From Pseudomonas sp. Au-Pse12 (GTDB lineage: Bacteria; Pseudomonadota; Gammaproteobacteria; Pseudomonadales; Pseudomonadaceae), in NCBI RefSeq assembly GCF_021341665.1, contig NZ_JAJTTH010000003.1, positions 372,001 through 436,000 on the forward strand: a stretch of 64,000 nt of DNA, written 5' to 3'. The notes under the pieces are model-generated. The model did no database searches. It saw only the letters and a program-made list of their open reading frames with translations, and had not been told where the DNA came from. Below are positions 6,815 to 20,882 of this stretch, in pieces (the stretch's first letter is position 1; the number at the start of each line of letters is the position of its first letter). A program made the position numbers and the translations under genes.

Positions 6815-9439
6815 TTAAATACCCTGCTCGACAAACGGCACGGTCAGGGCCAGTGCGGCATCCAGTGCAGCAGCATCAACACCGCCGCCCTGCGCCATGT
6901 CTGGACGACCACCGCCCTTCCCGCCCACTGCCGCAGCGGCTTGCTTCATCAAATCACCGGCTTTGAGTTGGCCAGTCAGGTCCTTGGTTACACCGGCAAC
7001 CAGTACGACCTTTTCCTCATGGACACTGCCGAGCAGGATCACTGCGCGGCCGAGTTTGTTTTTCAACTGATCCACCAGCGCCAGCAGCGCCTTGCCGTCC
7101 TGGCCGTCGAGACGCGCGGCCAGCACTTTCACGCCCTTGATGTCTGCCGCTTGCGCAGACAGGTCATCGCCCGCCGCACTGGCGGCCTTGGCCTGCAACT
7201 GCTCGAGCTGCTTCTCCAGCAAGCGGTTGCGTTCCAGCACTGCCGACAGCTTGTCGATCAGGTTGTCGCGGCTGCCCTTGACCAGGGTCGCCGCTTCCTT
7301 GAGTTGTTCTTCCGCCGCGTTCAGGTACGCCAGGGCCGCCGCACCGGTGACCGCTTCGATCCGCCGTACGCCCGAAGCCACGCCACCTTCGCTGGTGATT
7401 TTCAGCAGGCCGATGTCGCCGGTACGGTTGGCGTGGATGCCACCGCACAGCTCCACCGAGAAGTCGCCGCCCATGCTCAGCACGCGCACGCTGTCGCCGT
7501 ACTTCTCGCCGAACAGCGCCATGGCGCCCTTCTTCTTGGCGGTATCGATGTCGGTTTCTTCGGTTTCCACCGCCGTATTCTTGCGAATCTCGGCGTTGAC
7601 GATGTCTTCCAGGGCCTTGATCTGCTCAGGCTTGATCGCTTCAAAGTGGCTGAAGTCGAAACGCAGGCGCTGACTGTCCACCAGCGAGCCCTTTTGCTGA
7701 ACGTGCTCGCCCAGTACCTGGCGCAGCGCAGCGTGCAGCAAGTGGGTGGCCGAGTGGTTCAGCGACGTTGCGTGACGCACATCGGCGTCGACCTGTGTTT
7801 CTACCGGAGCACCCACGATCAGGCTGCCCTTGGCCAGCACGCCGTGATGAAGGAAAGCGCCGCCAGTCTTGGTGGTGTCGCGCACATCGAAACGCGCATT
7901 GCCGGCCTGAAGGTAACCGCAATCACCGATCTGGCCGCCCGACTCGGCGTAGAACGGGCTCTGGTCGAGAATCACCACGCCCTCTTCGCCTTCGCTCAAT
8001 ACGTCGACCGATTGCCCTTCCTTATAGAGAGCAACCACTTTCGCCGAGCCGCTGGTGGCGTGGTAACCGGTGAATTCGGTGGCCACGTCGACCTTGACCA
8101 GGCTGTTGTAGTCCATGCCGAAGGAGCTGGCGGAGCGAGCACGCACGCGCTGAGCTTCCATTTCGCGCTCAAAACCTTCCTCGTCGAGGGTCAGGTTGCG
8201 CTCGCGGGCGATATCGCCGGTCAGGTCCATCGGGAAGCCATAGGTGTCATACAGCTTGAACACCACGTCGCCCGGTACCACCGAGCCCTTGAGCTCGGCC
8301 AGGTCCTGCTCGAGGATCTTCAAGCCCTGCTCCAGGGTCTTGGCGAACTGCTCTTCCTCGGCTTTGAGCACGCGCTCGATATGCGCCTGCTGGGATTTCA
8401 GCTCAGGGAAGGCTTCCCCCATCTCGGCGACCAGGGCGGCAACGATCTGATAGAAGAAGCTGCCCTTGGCGCCCAGCTTGTTGCCGTGACGGCAAGCGCG
8501 GCGAATGATCCGGCGCAGCACGTAACCGCGACCTTCGTTGGACGGCAGCACGCCGTCGGCAATCAGGAAACCGCAGGAACGGATATGGTCAGCCACCACT
8601 TTCAGCGAGGCCTGGGCATCGTTGGTGCAACCGATGGCCTTGGCCGCTGCGTCCAGCAGGCTCTGGAACAGGTCGATTTCATAGTTCGAATGCACGTGCT
8701 GCAGCACCGCGCTGATCCGCTCCAGGCCCATGCCGGTATCCACCGACGGCGCTGGCAGCGGGTGCAACACGCCATCGGCGGTGCGGTTGAACTGCATGAA
8801 CACGTTGTTCCAGATTTCGATGTAGCGGTCACCATCTTCTTCCGGCGAGCCGGGTGGGCCGCCCCAGATATCGGCGCCGTGATCGTAGAAAATCTCGGTG
8901 CATGGACCGCATGGACCGGTATCGCCCATGGTCCAGAAGTTGTCGGAAGCGTATGGCGCGCCCTTGTTGTCACCGATGCGCACCATGCGCTCGGCCGGCA
9001 CCCCGACCTCTTTCGTCCAGATGTCGTAGGCCTCGTCGTCGCTGGCGTACACCGTGACCCAGAGCTTTTCCTTCGGCAGGTTCAGCCACTTGTCGGAAGT
9101 CAGGAAGGTCCAGGCGAAGGTGATGGCATCACGCTTGAAGTAGTCGCCGAAGCTGAAGTTGCCCAGCATTTCGAAGAAAGTGTGGTGACGGGCGGTATAA
9201 CCGACGTTTTCCAGGTCGTTGTGCTTGCCGCCGGCGCGGACGCACTTCTGGCTGCTGACAGCGCGGGTATAAGCGCGCTTTTCCTGGCCCAGGAAGCAAT
9301 CCTTGAATTGGTTCATCCCCGCGTTGGTGAACAGCAGGGTGGGGTCGTTGCCTGGGATCAAGGAGCTGGAGGCTACACGGGTGTGGCCTTGCTCTTCGAA
9401 GAAGCGGAGGAAGGCTTCACGGATTTCTGCGCTTTTCAT
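6815..9439 (-). CDS. alaS: alanyl-tRNA synthetase
   Basis: An 874-residue class II synthetase that charges tRNA-Ala. The aminoacylation domain starts [19 protein letters not shown]. The editing domain holds the [11 protein letters not shown] (HxxxH) and [11 protein letters not shown] (CxxxH) zinc ligands. The C-Ala domain ends with [14 protein letters not shown]. The start at 9439 has GGAAG 6 bases upstream; a frame reaching 9505 adds an unrelated 22-residue leader. It is preceded by ltaE (146-base gap) and followed by lysC. Confidence 0.97.
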   Translation of the reverse strand: MKSAEIREAFLRFFEEQGHTRVASSSLIPGNDPTLLFTNAGMNQFKDCFLGQEKRAYTRAVSSQKCVRAGGKHNDLENVGYTARHHTFFEMLGNFSFGDYFKRDAITFAWTFLTSDKWLNLPKEKLWVTVYASDDEAYDIWTKEVGVPAERMVRIGDNKGAPYASDNFWTMGDTGPCGPCTEIFYDHGADIWGGPPGSPEEDGDRYIEIWNNVFMQFNRTADGVLHPLPAPSVDTGMGLERISAVLQHVHSNYEIDLFQSLLDAAAKAIGCTNDAQASLKVVADHIRSCGFLIADGVLPSNEGRGYVLRRIIRRACRHGNKLGAKGSFFYQIVAALVAEMGEAFPELKSQQAHIERVLKAEEEQFAKTLEQGLKILEQDLAELKGSVVPGDVVFKLYDTYGFPMDLTGDIARERNLTLDEEGFEREMEAQRVRARSASSFGMDYNSLVKVDVATEFTGYHATSGSAKVVALYKEGQSVDVLSEGEEGVVILDQSPFYAESGGQIGDCGYLQAGNARFDVRDTTKTGGAFLHHGVLAKGSLIVGAPVETQVDADVRHATSLNHSATHLLHAALRQVLGEHVQQKGSLVDSQRLRFDFSHFEAIKPEQIKALEDIVNAEIRKNTAVETEETDIDTAKKKGAMALFGEKYGDSVRVLSMGGDFSVELCGGIHANRTGDIGLLKITSEGGVASGVRRIEAVTGAAALAYLNAAEEQLKEAATLVKGSRDNLIDKLSAVLERNRLLEKQLEQLQAKAASAAGDDLSAQAADIKGVKVLAARLDGQDGKALLALVDQLKNKLGRAVILLGSVHEEKVVLVAGVTKDLTGQLKAGDLMKQAAAAVGGKGGGRPDMAQGGGVDAAALDAALALTVPFVEQGI

Positions 9440-9585
9440 TAGGTTCTTCCACGGAGACTGCGGCCAAAGGCCTGTGCGCAACGTCAACAGACGAAACGAC
9501 GGCAAAGGGCCGCATTATATCGGCGTTAATCACTTGGTACAGCGTGTTTGTACGATACAAACAGTCAATTGGACGGAGAACACTG

Positions 9586-10590
9586 TCAGTTACGGGAAAA
9601 CTCGGCAAAAGTGCTCAGCACTTGCTCAATTTGCCCGGAGCTGACGTCCAGATGAGTGACCAGGCGCAGCCTGGATGCGGCGCTGAGCTTGATCCCCCGC
9701 TCGGCGGCGAACGCCTTGAGCGACTCGGCCCGGTCGCCCATCTGCACATAGACCATATTGGTCTGCACCGGCTCGACACTGTAGCCCTGCTGCCGCAAAC
9801 CATCGGCCAGGCACTGCGCATGAGCATGGTCATCTGCCAGGCGCTGCACCTGATGGTCCAGCGCATACAGGCCGGCCGCCGCCAACCCGCCGGCCTGGCG
9901 CATGCCACCACCGACCATCTTGCGCAGGCGCCGGGCCTTGGCGATCAGTTCCACGGAGCCGCACAACACCGAACCCACCGGTGCGCCAAGGCCCTTGGAC
10001 AGGCACACCGACACCGAATCGAAATGCTCGGTAATCAGCCGTGCATCGACCCCCAGCTTGACTGCCGCGTTGTACAGCCGCGCGCCATCCAGGTGCAGGG
10101 CCAAACCGTGCTCACGGGTAAAGGCACGAGCCTGGGCCAGGTAGGCCAGGGGCAGCACCTTGCCTTGCATGGTGTTTTCCAGGGCCAGCAGGCGGGTCCG
10201 GGCAAAATGGAAGTCGTCGGGCTTGATCGCCGCGGCGACCTGGGACAGGTCCAGCGAGCCGTCGCCCTGCACTTCCAGCGGCTGGGGCTGGATCGACCCC
10301 AGCACCGCGGCACCACCGCCTTCATATTTATAGGTGTGGGCCTGCTGCCCGACGATGTACTCGTCGCCGCGCTCGCAGTGGGCCATCAATGCCAACAGAT
10401 TGCTCATGGTGCCCGAGGGCACAAACAGCGCCCTGGCAAAGCCCAGGCGCTGCGCCAACTCGGCCTCCAGCCGATTGACCGTCGGATCTTCGCCGTACAC
10501 ATCATCCCCAGTGGGGGCGCTGGCCATGGCATCGAGCATGCCCAGGGTCGGCTGGGTCACGGTGTCACTACGAAGATCGATCACGCTCAT
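9586..10590 (-). CDS. ltaE: low-specificity L-threonine aldolase
   Basis: A 334-residue PLP enzyme that cleaves L-threonine or L-allo-threonine to glycine and acetaldehyde. [12 protein letters not shown] at the N-terminus, [28 protein letters not shown] and the PLP-lysine motif [14 protein letters not shown] are diagnostic. The ATG at 10590 lies 9 bases from GGAG; the GTG at 10593 is less well placed. It is upstream of alaS on the same strand with no obvious terminator between them. The FMN riboswitch region is divergent. Confidence 0.92.
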   Translation of the reverse strand: MSVIDLRSDTVTQPTLGMLDAMASAPTGDDVYGEDPTVNRLEAELAQRLGFARALFVPSGTMSNLLALMAHCERGDEYIVGQQAHTYKYEGGGAAVLGSIQPQPLEVQGDGSLDLSQVAAAIKPDDFHFARTRLLALENTMQGKVLPLAYLAQARAFTREHGLALHLDGARLYNAAVKLGVDARLITEHFDSVSVCLSKGLGAPVGSVLCGSVELIAKARRLRKMVGGGMRQAGGLAAAGLYALDHQVQRLADDHAHAQCLADGLRQQGYSVEPVQTNMVYVQMGDRAESLKAFAAERGIKLSAASRLRLVTHLDVSSGQIEQVLSTFAEFSRN

Positions 10591-10813
10591 CACATCAGGC
10601 TCCGGCTACGGGGGACACCAAGGTCCACGCTTGAACAGGGGGAATTCCCTTTCGAAACGAATTACTGCGGCCCCACGGGCGATTAATCAAGCAGCAACTG
10701 TAGAAAACCTTGCGTCACAGGATGAAAAATCCGATGAACATTATCCAAAAGGCGCGGTGCTTCCCCGCCAAATCTGTGTTAAAAACTCACCGCCCGCAAC
10801 GAATTGCGGGCAA

Positions 10814-10980
10814 ACGTTCTCAGGGCGGGGTGCAATTCCCCACCGGCGGTAATTGCGCGCAATGCGCATAGCCCGCGAGCGCTTGGCGGTACGGGTGGCT
10901 TGCCCACTGGTGACGACAAGGTCAGCAGACCCGGTGTGATTCCGGGGCCGACGGTCATAGTCCGGATGAAGAGAGAACGG
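10814..10980 (+). promoter_or_regulatory. FMN riboswitch (RFN element)
   Basis: The conserved RFN core is present in order: AGGGCGGGGTGCAATTCCCC, ACCGGCGGTA, AGCCCGCGAGCGC, GGTCAGCAGACCCGGTG, ATTCCGGGGCCGACGGTCA and TAGTCCGGATGAAGAGAG. It is closed by the P1 pairing GTTCTC/GAGAAC. The variable arm contains GGCGGTACGGGTGGC. It lies about 120 bases upstream of ribH2 and is expected to switch off lumazine synthase expression when FMN is plentiful. The 10981-11100 stretch, with GTGGGAAATCCAC, would be the expression platform. Confidence 0.96.
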
Positions 10981-11103
10981 GATTGGCGCCAAAGGGCCGT
11001 TGCCGGGCAGTTCGTGGGAAATCCACGAGTGTTCTGCGCGCACCCTTAAATCCCATTCGATTCATATACGCCCTGTTTTTCATACAAACAGGAGTCAGAA
11101 CAG

Positions 11104-11613
11104 ATGCAACCCACCGCAATCGATAGCAAAAGCAAACACCACCCCAACGAGCGCGTCGCGTTTATCCAGGCCTGCTGGCACAAGGAAATCGTCGATCAGA
11201 GCCGCCAGGGTTTCGTCGCCGAAATGCTCGCTCAGGGTTACCAGGAATCCGATATCGACTTCTTTGAAGTCGGTGGCGCCTTCGAAATTCCGCTGCACGC
11301 CAAGCTGCTGGCCAAGACCGGTCGCTACAGCGGCATCGTTGCAGCAGGCCTGGTGGTGGACGGCGGCATCTACCGCCATGAGTTCGTCGCCCAGTCGGTC
11401 ATCAGCGGCCTGATGCAGGTGCAGTTGGAAACTGAAGTGCCGGTGTTCTCGGTCGTGCTGACCCCGCATCATTTCCATGCGGGTGAAGAGCATCAGAAGT
11501 TTTTCTTCGAGCACTTCGTGCACAAGGGTCAGGAAGCGGCAAAAACCTGCGCCGACACCCTGCAGAAGGTACGCGCCCTGCGCCGTAACGAGCAGCGTGC
11601 GGTTGCGGTCTAA
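11104..11613 (+). CDS. ribH2: 6,7-dimethyl-8-ribityllumazine synthase, RibH2 type
   Basis: A 169-residue lumazine synthase that condenses the ribityl-aminouracil and dihydroxybutanone phosphate precursors of riboflavin. The sequence follows the RibH2 group known from Brucella and other Rhizobiales: IQACWHKEIVDQ with a Trp in place of the usual Phe-Asn of the substrate site, FEVGGAFEIPLHAKLLA, VVDGGIYRHEFVA and the proton-transfer histidine region VLTPHHFH. RibH2 proteins are decamers rather than icosahedral capsids. It stands alone behind an FMN riboswitch, without ribD, ribE or ribBA, so it is probably a second lumazine synthase beside one in the main rib operon. That second copy is an inference. 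Confidence 0.9.
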   Translation: MQPTAIDSKSKHHPNERVAFIQACWHKEIVDQSRQGFVAEMLAQGYQESDIDFFEVGGAFEIPLHAKLLAKTGRYSGIVAAGLVVDGGIYRHEFVAQSVISGLMQVQLETEVPVFSVVLTPHHFHAGEEHQKFFFEHFVHKGQEAAKTCADTLQKVRALRRNEQRAVAV

Positions 11614-11625
11614 GCGTTAACAGCA

Positions 11626-11668
11626 TCGCCTGCAAGCCGGCTCCTGCGGGGGCCCGGCTTGCAGGCGA
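11626..11668. repeat. REPIN-like inverted pair between ribH2 and astE
   Basis: TCGCCTGCAAGCCGG at 11626 and its reverse complement CCGGCTTGCAGGCGA at 11654 flank a GC-rich loop. This is the doublet arrangement of Pseudomonas REP sequences. It lies between two convergent stop codons, where it may also act as a bidirectional terminator. Confidence 0.75.
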
Positions 11669-11671
11669 ACC

Positions 11672-12682
11672 TCAGGCCAGGCCGTCGGCCGTGGTCGGTA
11701 CAATCAGAATCCCCGCGCGCAGGCCGTTCTTCACCTTGGGGTTGGGGAAAATGATCCGCGCCCCCTCCTCCTCGATCACCCAGCGGGTCTGGGCGATATC
11801 CTCGGCCAGCAGGTAACCCACTTCCAGCTCGGAAAAGTTCTCGACATCCGCCGGCAGATGCAGGTGGAAGCTGTCGCTGTGCTTGATGACTTCCCGCGCC
11901 ACGTTGAACAGCTGCAAGCCGTCGAGGCCGTCCTGCTCCGCTGCGGGCTCGCTGCCGTCGATGATCTGTTTGAGACGGGTTTCCAGGCGCTCGACATTGA
12001 CCCCCTGGTTCTGCCCGAATGGCCGTGCCTTGCCCAGCTCCAGGGTGAAGGACTCGGCCCCCAACTGATCGTAGGTGTAGGCGCTGAAGACAATGGACGG
12101 CTTGTTCTGCAGCAGCACCGCTTGCATGCCGGCCGCCCGCAGACGTCCCAGCTCACGACGCGAATGCGGGCGGCCCTGCTTCCAGGGATAGAGGGCAAAC
12201 TGCTCGATCTTCGAACCGCGGATCGCGGTGTGCAGGTCGTAGTGCAGGCGCTGGCGATCCGGCTGGCTGAAGAAACTCGCCGCCAGGCGCTCCAGCTCGC
12301 AGGCGCGCAGGGCTTCAACACCACTGCTCGATTCATGCCGGCCATTGAACAGCCGGTTGACGTCCTGCTCGACGAAACGCTCGCCGCGGCGCATGGCCTC
12401 GGGGTTGCCGAACAGGAACAGGATACGTGCGCGAGGCTTCAGATCGCCCCGAGCGATGTCGTGCAACAGACGGTCGAGCAGCTCGATGGGAGCCGTCTCG
12501 TTGCCGTGGATGCCCGCCGACAGCAGCAGGTCCAGACCGTTGTCACGAGCTTCCGGCGGCCGCACTTCAAGGGCGCCTTCGCTCAACCAGCGCATGCGCA
12601 CGCCGTCGACAGTCAGTTGAGTCTTCTCTGCCGGTTCACGGCCGGCGAGGGTCAGTTCAAGCAGTTTGCCGAGGGCGAGCAT
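11672..12682 (-). CDS. astE: succinylglutamate desuccinylase
   Basis: A 336-residue zinc-dependent amidohydrolase of the M14/AstE-AspA family, the last step of the arginine succinyltransferase pathway: N-succinylglutamate to glutamate and succinate. Zinc-ligand motifs [11 protein letters not shown] (His-x-x-Glu) and [13 protein letters not shown] (second His) are clear, as is [12 protein letters not shown]. It is the last gene of the aru/ast operon, 12 bases after the small acidic protein gene. Confidence 0.95.
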   Translation of the reverse strand: MLALGKLLELTLAGREPAEKTQLTVDGVRMRWLSEGALEVRPPEARDNGLDLLLSAGIHGNETAPIELLDRLLHDIARGDLKPRARILFLFGNPEAMRRGERFVEQDVNRLFNGRHESSSGVEALRACELERLAASFFSQPDRQRLHYDLHTAIRGSKIEQFALYPWKQGRPHSRRELGRLRAAGMQAVLLQNKPSIVFSAYTYDQLGAESFTLELGKARPFGQNQGVNVERLETRLKQIIDGSEPAAEQDGLDGLQLFNVAREVIKHSDSFHLHLPADVENFSELEVGYLLAEDIAQTRWVIEEEGARIIFPNPKVKNGLRAGILIVPTTADGLA

Positions 12683-12694
12683 AGCGCGGCTTCC

Positions 12695-12982
12695 TTAGTG
12701 AGCGTGGCCGCAGTCAGGGCCGTGCACGTGATCATCGTCACCGGCATCGGCCGGCTCCATTTCCAGTTGCAGGCTGACCAGGTTGGTCGCCAATGGACGC
12801 AGCAGCAGGCTGGCGTATTCCGCATCGCCTTCTTCCACGTCCACGCCGATCAGCAGCTGGCCGCGGCCGTCCTGTTGGATCCACACTTCCTTGCCCTGCC
12901 ACAGCACGGCGAAGCGTGTGCAGGAGGTTTCCAGTTGAGTGCCGTCGGTGTCTTCAAGGATCAGCTGCAGGGTATCGCTCAT
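12695..12982 (-). CDS. conserved hypothetical protein of the ast operon, His-rich tail
   Basis: A 95-residue acidic protein starting MSDTLQLILEDTDGTQLE; the ATG at 12982 is chosen over a start at 12997. The C-terminus HVHGPDCGHAH is a cluster of His and Cys that could bind a metal. It is conserved in this position, between astB and astE, in Pseudomonas as a protein of unknown function. The gene lies 57 bases after astB and 12 before astE. A role with the zinc enzyme AstE is possible but is only an inference. Confidence 0.75.
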   Translation of the reverse strand: MSDTLQLILEDTDGTQLETSCTRFAVLWQGKEVWIQQDGRGQLLIGVDVEEGDAEYASLLLRPLATNLVSLQLEMEPADAGDDDHVHGPDCGHAH

Positions 12983-13039
12983 GGGGGTCGTTCTCATCTG
13001 GGATGAAGCGGCGCGCCCGGATCAGCCGGGCGCGGGCTT

Positions 13040-14386
13040 TCAATTGATCTGGAAGGGATAAACCGCGCCCAGTTTAAGGATTTGCGTCAGTTCATCCAAT
13101 GCCGTCCGGCACTCAAGCAACAGCTGCGGGTCCGCCAGATCGCTTTCGCTGAGGCGGTCGCGGTAGTGCTTGCCAACCCATTGGGTCAGGGTGTCGTACA
13201 ACGGCGCGGTCATGATAACCCCGGGATTGACCGCCGCCAGCTCGGTTTCGTTGAGGGCCACGCGCAGGCGCAGGCAAGCCGGGCCACCGCCGTTCTGCAT
13301 GCTCTGCTTGAGGTCGAAGACCTTCACTTCGCGGATCAGCCCGCCGGAGCTGGTGAGGCTTTGCAGGTACTGCCAGACGCGCTCGTTGCCGCGGCATTCT
13401 TCCGGCACGATCAACAGCATCGAACCATCGGCGCGGGACAGCAGCTGGCTGTTGAACAGATAGGAACGCACGGCGTCTTCCACCGTCACTTGCGCGCGCG
13501 GCACGCAGATCGACTGGAAGTTGCCGCCGCGCCGGCCCAGCTTGCCCTGCAGTTCGGCGAGCATCTTCTCGGTCTCGAGGAACGCATCCTCGTGATAGAA
13601 CAGCACCTCGCCATTGCCCACCGCGATCACGTCGTTGTGGAACACCCCCTGATCGATCACCGATGGGTTCTGCTGGGCGTAGACCACGCCCTCCTCGCTC
13701 AGGCCGTGCAGCCGGGCGACCGCCTGGGACGCTTCCAGGGTCTGGCGTGCCGGGTATTTCTGCGGCGCCGGGTAACGGGTATCGAATGCGCTGCGACCGA
13801 AGACAAAGAACTCGACACCGGCCTCGCCATAGTCACGGCAGAAGCGCGTGTGGTTGGCCGCGCCTTCATCGCCGAATTGCGCCACCGCCGGCAAGGCGGC
13901 GTGATGAGCAAAGTGCTTCTGGTCGGCGAACATCGCGCCCAGCACGCGGCTGGTGGTCGGGTGCTCGATGCTGCGGTGGTACTTGCAGTTCAGGTTGGCA
14001 GCAGTGAAATGCACGCGGCCATCGGCCGTGTCGGCACTCGGGCTGACGGTGGCGGCATTGGCCACCCACATGCTCGATGCCGAGCAACTGGCGACCAGCA
14101 ATGGCATGGCCTGCTTGGCGGCTTGCTGGATGACCTGGGCGTCAGTCCCGGCAAACCCCAGGTTGCGCAGAGCCGCTACGTCCGGGCGTTCTTGCGGGGC
14201 GAGCACGCCTTGCTGAAAGCCCATTTCCATCAGCGCCTTCATTTTCGCCAGGCCTTGCAGCGCCGCTTCCTTGGGGTTGGAGCCCTGCTGGCTGTTGCTC
14301 TGGGAGGCCACGTTGCCGTAGGACAGGCCGCCATAGTTATGGGTCGGCCCCACTAGACCGTCAAAATTGACTTCATAGGATTTCAT
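13040..14386 (-). CDS. astB: N-succinylarginine dihydrolase
   Basis: A 448-residue enzyme of the amidinotransferase/pentein fold that converts N2-succinylarginine to N2-succinylornithine, CO2 and two ammonia. The N-terminus [35 protein letters not shown], the central [20 protein letters not shown] and the C-terminal [14 protein letters not shown] (nucleophilic Cys) match AstB. It is the fifth gene of the operon. A REPIN lies between it and astD. Confidence 0.96.
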   Translation of the reverse strand: MKSYEVNFDGLVGPTHNYGGLSYGNVASQSNSQQGSNPKEAALQGLAKMKALMEMGFQQGVLAPQERPDVAALRNLGFAGTDAQVIQQAAKQAMPLLVASCSASSMWVANAATVSPSADTADGRVHFTAANLNCKYHRSIEHPTTSRVLGAMFADQKHFAHHAALPAVAQFGDEGAANHTRFCRDYGEAGVEFFVFGRSAFDTRYPAPQKYPARQTLEASQAVARLHGLSEEGVVYAQQNPSVIDQGVFHNDVIAVGNGEVLFYHEDAFLETEKMLAELQGKLGRRGGNFQSICVPRAQVTVEDAVRSYLFNSQLLSRADGSMLLIVPEECRGNERVWQYLQSLTSSGGLIREVKVFDLKQSMQNGGGPACLRLRVALNETELAAVNPGVIMTAPLYDTLTQWVGKHYRDRLSESDLADPQLLLECRTALDELTQILKLGAVYPFQIN

Positions 14387-14454
14387 CAGCGAGGCTCCAC
14401 GAATCTGTTTGTTATAGGCATCGGTATCTACACATGGCGAACGCAGTGCGCTCG

Positions 14455-14508
14455 TTCGCTGGCAAGCCGGCCCCTATGGATCTGTGCAGGGGCCGGCTTG
14501 CCGGCGAA
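14455..14508. repeat. REPIN (inverted REP doublet) inside the ast operon
   Basis: TTCGCTGGCAAGCCGGCCCCT and AGGGGCCGGCTTGCCGGCGAA form a 21-base inverted pair with a single mismatch around a 12-base loop. They sit in the 144-base gap between astD and astB. A hairpin this strong within an operon may stabilise the upstream message or partially attenuate the genes downstream. Confidence 0.88.
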
Positions 14509-14530
14509 GAGACCATGAAGGCCTCTCGAA

Positions 14531-17022
<2,492 letters not shown>

Positions 17023-17107
17023 GCTATCTCCTCAGACGCAGGCCGCTTATGGCCTGCGCGAAACTCGCTGCTTTCCAGGCATGCTTTCCAGGTCGTGGAA
17101 GCAGGCT

Positions 17108-18127
17108 TTAAACCGCCACCAGACGCACGCTGGCACCTTCGCCGACGCCCAGGGCTTCGGCGGCTTGCAGATCCAGGGTCACGGGTTTGCCCGGGGCGTA
17201 ATCCAGCTCCAGCAACACCGCGCGGTAATCCTGCAGTTGGCCGTTGGACACCAGGTACTGACGGCCACCGCCCTTCACGGCCTCACCGATTTTCACCGGC
17301 ACCACGCGGCTCTGGGCGATCGAGCGGATCCCCGAGACCCGCGCATGCAAGGTCGGGCCACCGTCGAAGATGTCGATGTAATGATCGGTTTCAAAACCTT
17401 CGCGCATCAGGATGTCGAAGGTGATCTGCGCCCGCGGGTGCACCTGGCCCATGGCTTCCTGGGCCGCGTCCGGCAGCAGCGGCACGTAGATCGGGTAATG
17501 CGGCATCAACTCGGCGAGGAAGGTCCGGCTTTTCAGGCCGCACAGGCGCTCGGCCTCGGCGTAGTTGAGGTCGAAGAAGTTGCGCCCGATGGCGTCCCAG
17601 AACGGCGAATCACCGTGCTCGTCGCTGTAACCGACGATCTCGGTCACCACCGAGTCGGAGAAACGCTCCGGGTGGCTGGCAACGAACAGCAGGCGGCCGC
17701 GGGAGTTGAGCTCCGACCAGGGCGAACCCACCAGCTCCGGCACCACATAGAAACTGGTCAACAGGCTGTTGCCGGTCAGGTCGTGACACTGCGACAGAAC
17801 GTGGATCTTGTTGTGGATCTTCAGCTCGCGGGAAGCGTGGACGAAGGTTTCGTTGCGAAAGCTGTAGAACGGCTCGGAGTAGCCGGCGGACGCGACGATG
17901 GCCGAACACCCCACCAGCTTGCCGCTGTCGGTGTCCTCCAGGACGAAGAAGTAGCTCTCTTCACCGTTGAAGCTCACTTCAGCGGCGAACGAAGCCTCGC
18001 TTGCGGCGATCTTGTCGCTCAGGCGATCCACATCATCCGGCAAGGAGGTGACACCAATCGGGCTGTCTGCAGCCAGACGCTGTACCTCGCCCAGATCAGC
18101 CATTTGCGCGGGGCGCATCACCAGCAT
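17108..18127 (-). CDS. aruF: arginine/ornithine N-succinyltransferase, alpha subunit
   Basis: A 339-residue partner of AruG with the same architecture: MLVMRPAQMADLGEVQRLA at the start, SFYVVPELVGSPWSELNSRG in the centre and DIFDGGPTLHARVSGIRSI near the C-terminus. The alpha subunit is the one linked to ornithine as well as arginine use in Pseudomonas. It follows aruC by 133 bases and precedes aruG by 85. Confidence 0.94.
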   Translation of the reverse strand: MLVMRPAQMADLGEVQRLAADSPIGVTSLPDDVDRLSDKIAASEASFAAEVSFNGEESYFFVLEDTDSGKLVGCSAIVASAGYSEPFYSFRNETFVHASRELKIHNKIHVLSQCHDLTGNSLLTSFYVVPELVGSPWSELNSRGRLLFVASHPERFSDSVVTEIVGYSDEHGDSPFWDAIGRNFFDLNYAEAERLCGLKSRTFLAELMPHYPIYVPLLPDAAQEAMGQVHPRAQITFDILMREGFETDHYIDIFDGGPTLHARVSGIRSIAQSRVVPVKIGEAVKGGGRQYLVSNGQLQDYRAVLLELDYAPGKPVTLDLQAAEALGVGEGASVRLVAV

Positions 18128-18260
18128 GGTGTCACTCCTTACTCTAAAACAGGTCGGAAACCGTCCGACTCAGGGAAAAAAATGCCGGGACAGCCCGGCA
18201 CAGGAATTAGGCTCGACGCCGGCCATCAAAGCCGGCGCCGAGGAGTACTGCGGCCCAGGA

Positions 18261-19580
<1,320 letters not shown>

Positions 19581-19610
19581 TTATAGCGCCAACCCAGGTT
19601 TTAAGCGGGT

Positions 19611-19626
19611 TTATGGCAATGCGACA
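19611..19626 (-). promoter_or_regulatory. ArgR half-site upstream of aruC, second copy
   Basis: The minus-strand sequence TGTCGCATTGCCATAA fits TGTCGC-N8-AA exactly. A weaker match, CTGCGCCTTTGCGACG, lies 21 bases farther upstream, the spacing of a tandem ArgR site. ArgR with arginine is expected to activate aruC here. Confidence 0.65.
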
Positions 19627-19787
19627 AATAGCGTCGCAAAGGCGCAGTTTAAACTGCGCAGGGCTCTAGCGGCAGATTCAGCGGGCATTTTGCCCAAGGT
19701 CATTATCCAGGTAGTTAGCCGTGGTGCAGGCCCGGGGAGCGGGCGTCAGGACGCTTGCGCCGGCAACCGGCGACTACAGAAGGCGGA

Positions 19788-20768
19788 TCAACCGCGTTCG
19801 GAAGGTACGGAGGAGAGTTCGAACGGGCTGCTGCTGCGCCGTTGATTGCGATCTTCGCGCGGGGTGGCGCCAAAGAAGTTGCGATAGGCGCTGGAGAAGT
19901 GCGGGCCGGAGGAGAAACCACAGGACAGGCCGATCTGAATGATCGACTTGCTGGTCTGCATCAGCATCTGCCGGGCCTTGTTCAGGCGCAGCTCCAGGTA
20001 GTACTGGCTGGGCACGCGATTGAGGTATTGCTTGAAGATCCGCTCCAGCTGACGCCGCGATACACAGACGTGCTGGGCAATCTCGTCGGTGGTCAGCGGC
20101 TCCTCGATATTGGCCTCCATCAGCAGCACCGCCTGAGTCAGCTTCGGATGGCTGGAGCCCAGGCGATTTTGCAGCGGGATGCGCTGGCGCTCGCCACCTT
20201 CGCGGATGCGCTCCACCACCAGCTCTTCAGACACCGCGCCCGCCAGCTCGGCACCGTGATCCCGCGCCAGCACCGCCAGCAACAGGTCCAGTACCGACAT
20301 GCCACCGCACGCGGTCAGGCGATCACGGTCCCAGTCAAACAGGTGGCTGGTGGCGATGACCTTGGGAAAACGCTCGGCAAAATCGTCCTGCCAGCGCCAG
20401 TGCACCGCTGCCCGATAACCATCGAGCAAGCCCAGTTGCGCCAACGGGTACACCCCGGCAGACAGCCCGCCGATCACACAGCCGGCACGCACCAGTTGCT
20501 TGAGGGCGCTGCTCAGCCCGGAGCTCATTGGCGCAGGCGGTTCGTCTGCCAGCAGGAACAGCTTCTGACACCCTTCAAGCTTGCCCGCCCAAGGCTCACC
20601 CGGCAGTTGCCAGGCGCCTTCGGCTGGCGCCTCGGCCTGCAGGAAAGCCAGCTCATAAACCACTTCCGGGTGCACCCGCTGGGCAACACGCAAGGCCTCC
20701 TCGGCCAGCGCCAGCGTCAAGGCTTTAGTGCTGGGCCAAATCAGGAAACCAATTCGATGGGCAGTCAT
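19788..20768 (-). CDS. argR: AraC-family arginine regulator ArgR
   Basis: A 326-residue transcription factor with an N-terminal DJ-1/amidase-like (GATase1-like) sensor domain (residues about 5-190) and a C-terminal AraC double helix-turn-helix: TTDEIAQHVCVSRRQLERIF then IIQIGLSCGFSSGPHFSSAYRNFFGATP. In Pseudomonas this ArgR activates aruCFGDBE and the aot operon in response to arginine. It is unrelated to the hexameric ArgR of E. coli. It is the last gene of the aot operon and directly precedes the aru promoter. The ATG at 20768 is preferred over an in-frame TTG at 20777. Confidence 0.95.
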   Translation of the reverse strand: MTAHRIGFLIWPSTKALTLALAEEALRVAQRVHPEVVYELAFLQAEAPAEGAWQLPGEPWAGKLEGCQKLFLLADEPPAPMSSGLSSALKQLVRAGCVIGGLSAGVYPLAQLGLLDGYRAAVHWRWQDDFAERFPKVIATSHLFDWDRDRLTACGGMSVLDLLLAVLARDHGAELAGAVSEELVVERIREGGERQRIPLQNRLGSSHPKLTQAVLLMEANIEEPLTTDEIAQHVCVSRRQLERIFKQYLNRVPSQYYLELRLNKARQMLMQTSKSIIQIGLSCGFSSGPHFSSAYRNFFGATPREDRNQRRSSSPFELSSVPSERG

Positions 20769-20882
20769 GGCGGGCAATCCGAAACGAAAACTTAAGGTGA
20801 GAAGCCAAGGGCGGCAGCACCAAGTTAGACCATCTGGCGCGCGGTGCGCAGCATGACCTAATTTGGTGCATAACGGCAGTGA

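Noticed and set aside
6941..9442. An 833-codon open frame opposite alaS
   Set aside because: The same type of antisense shadow; alaS is certain.
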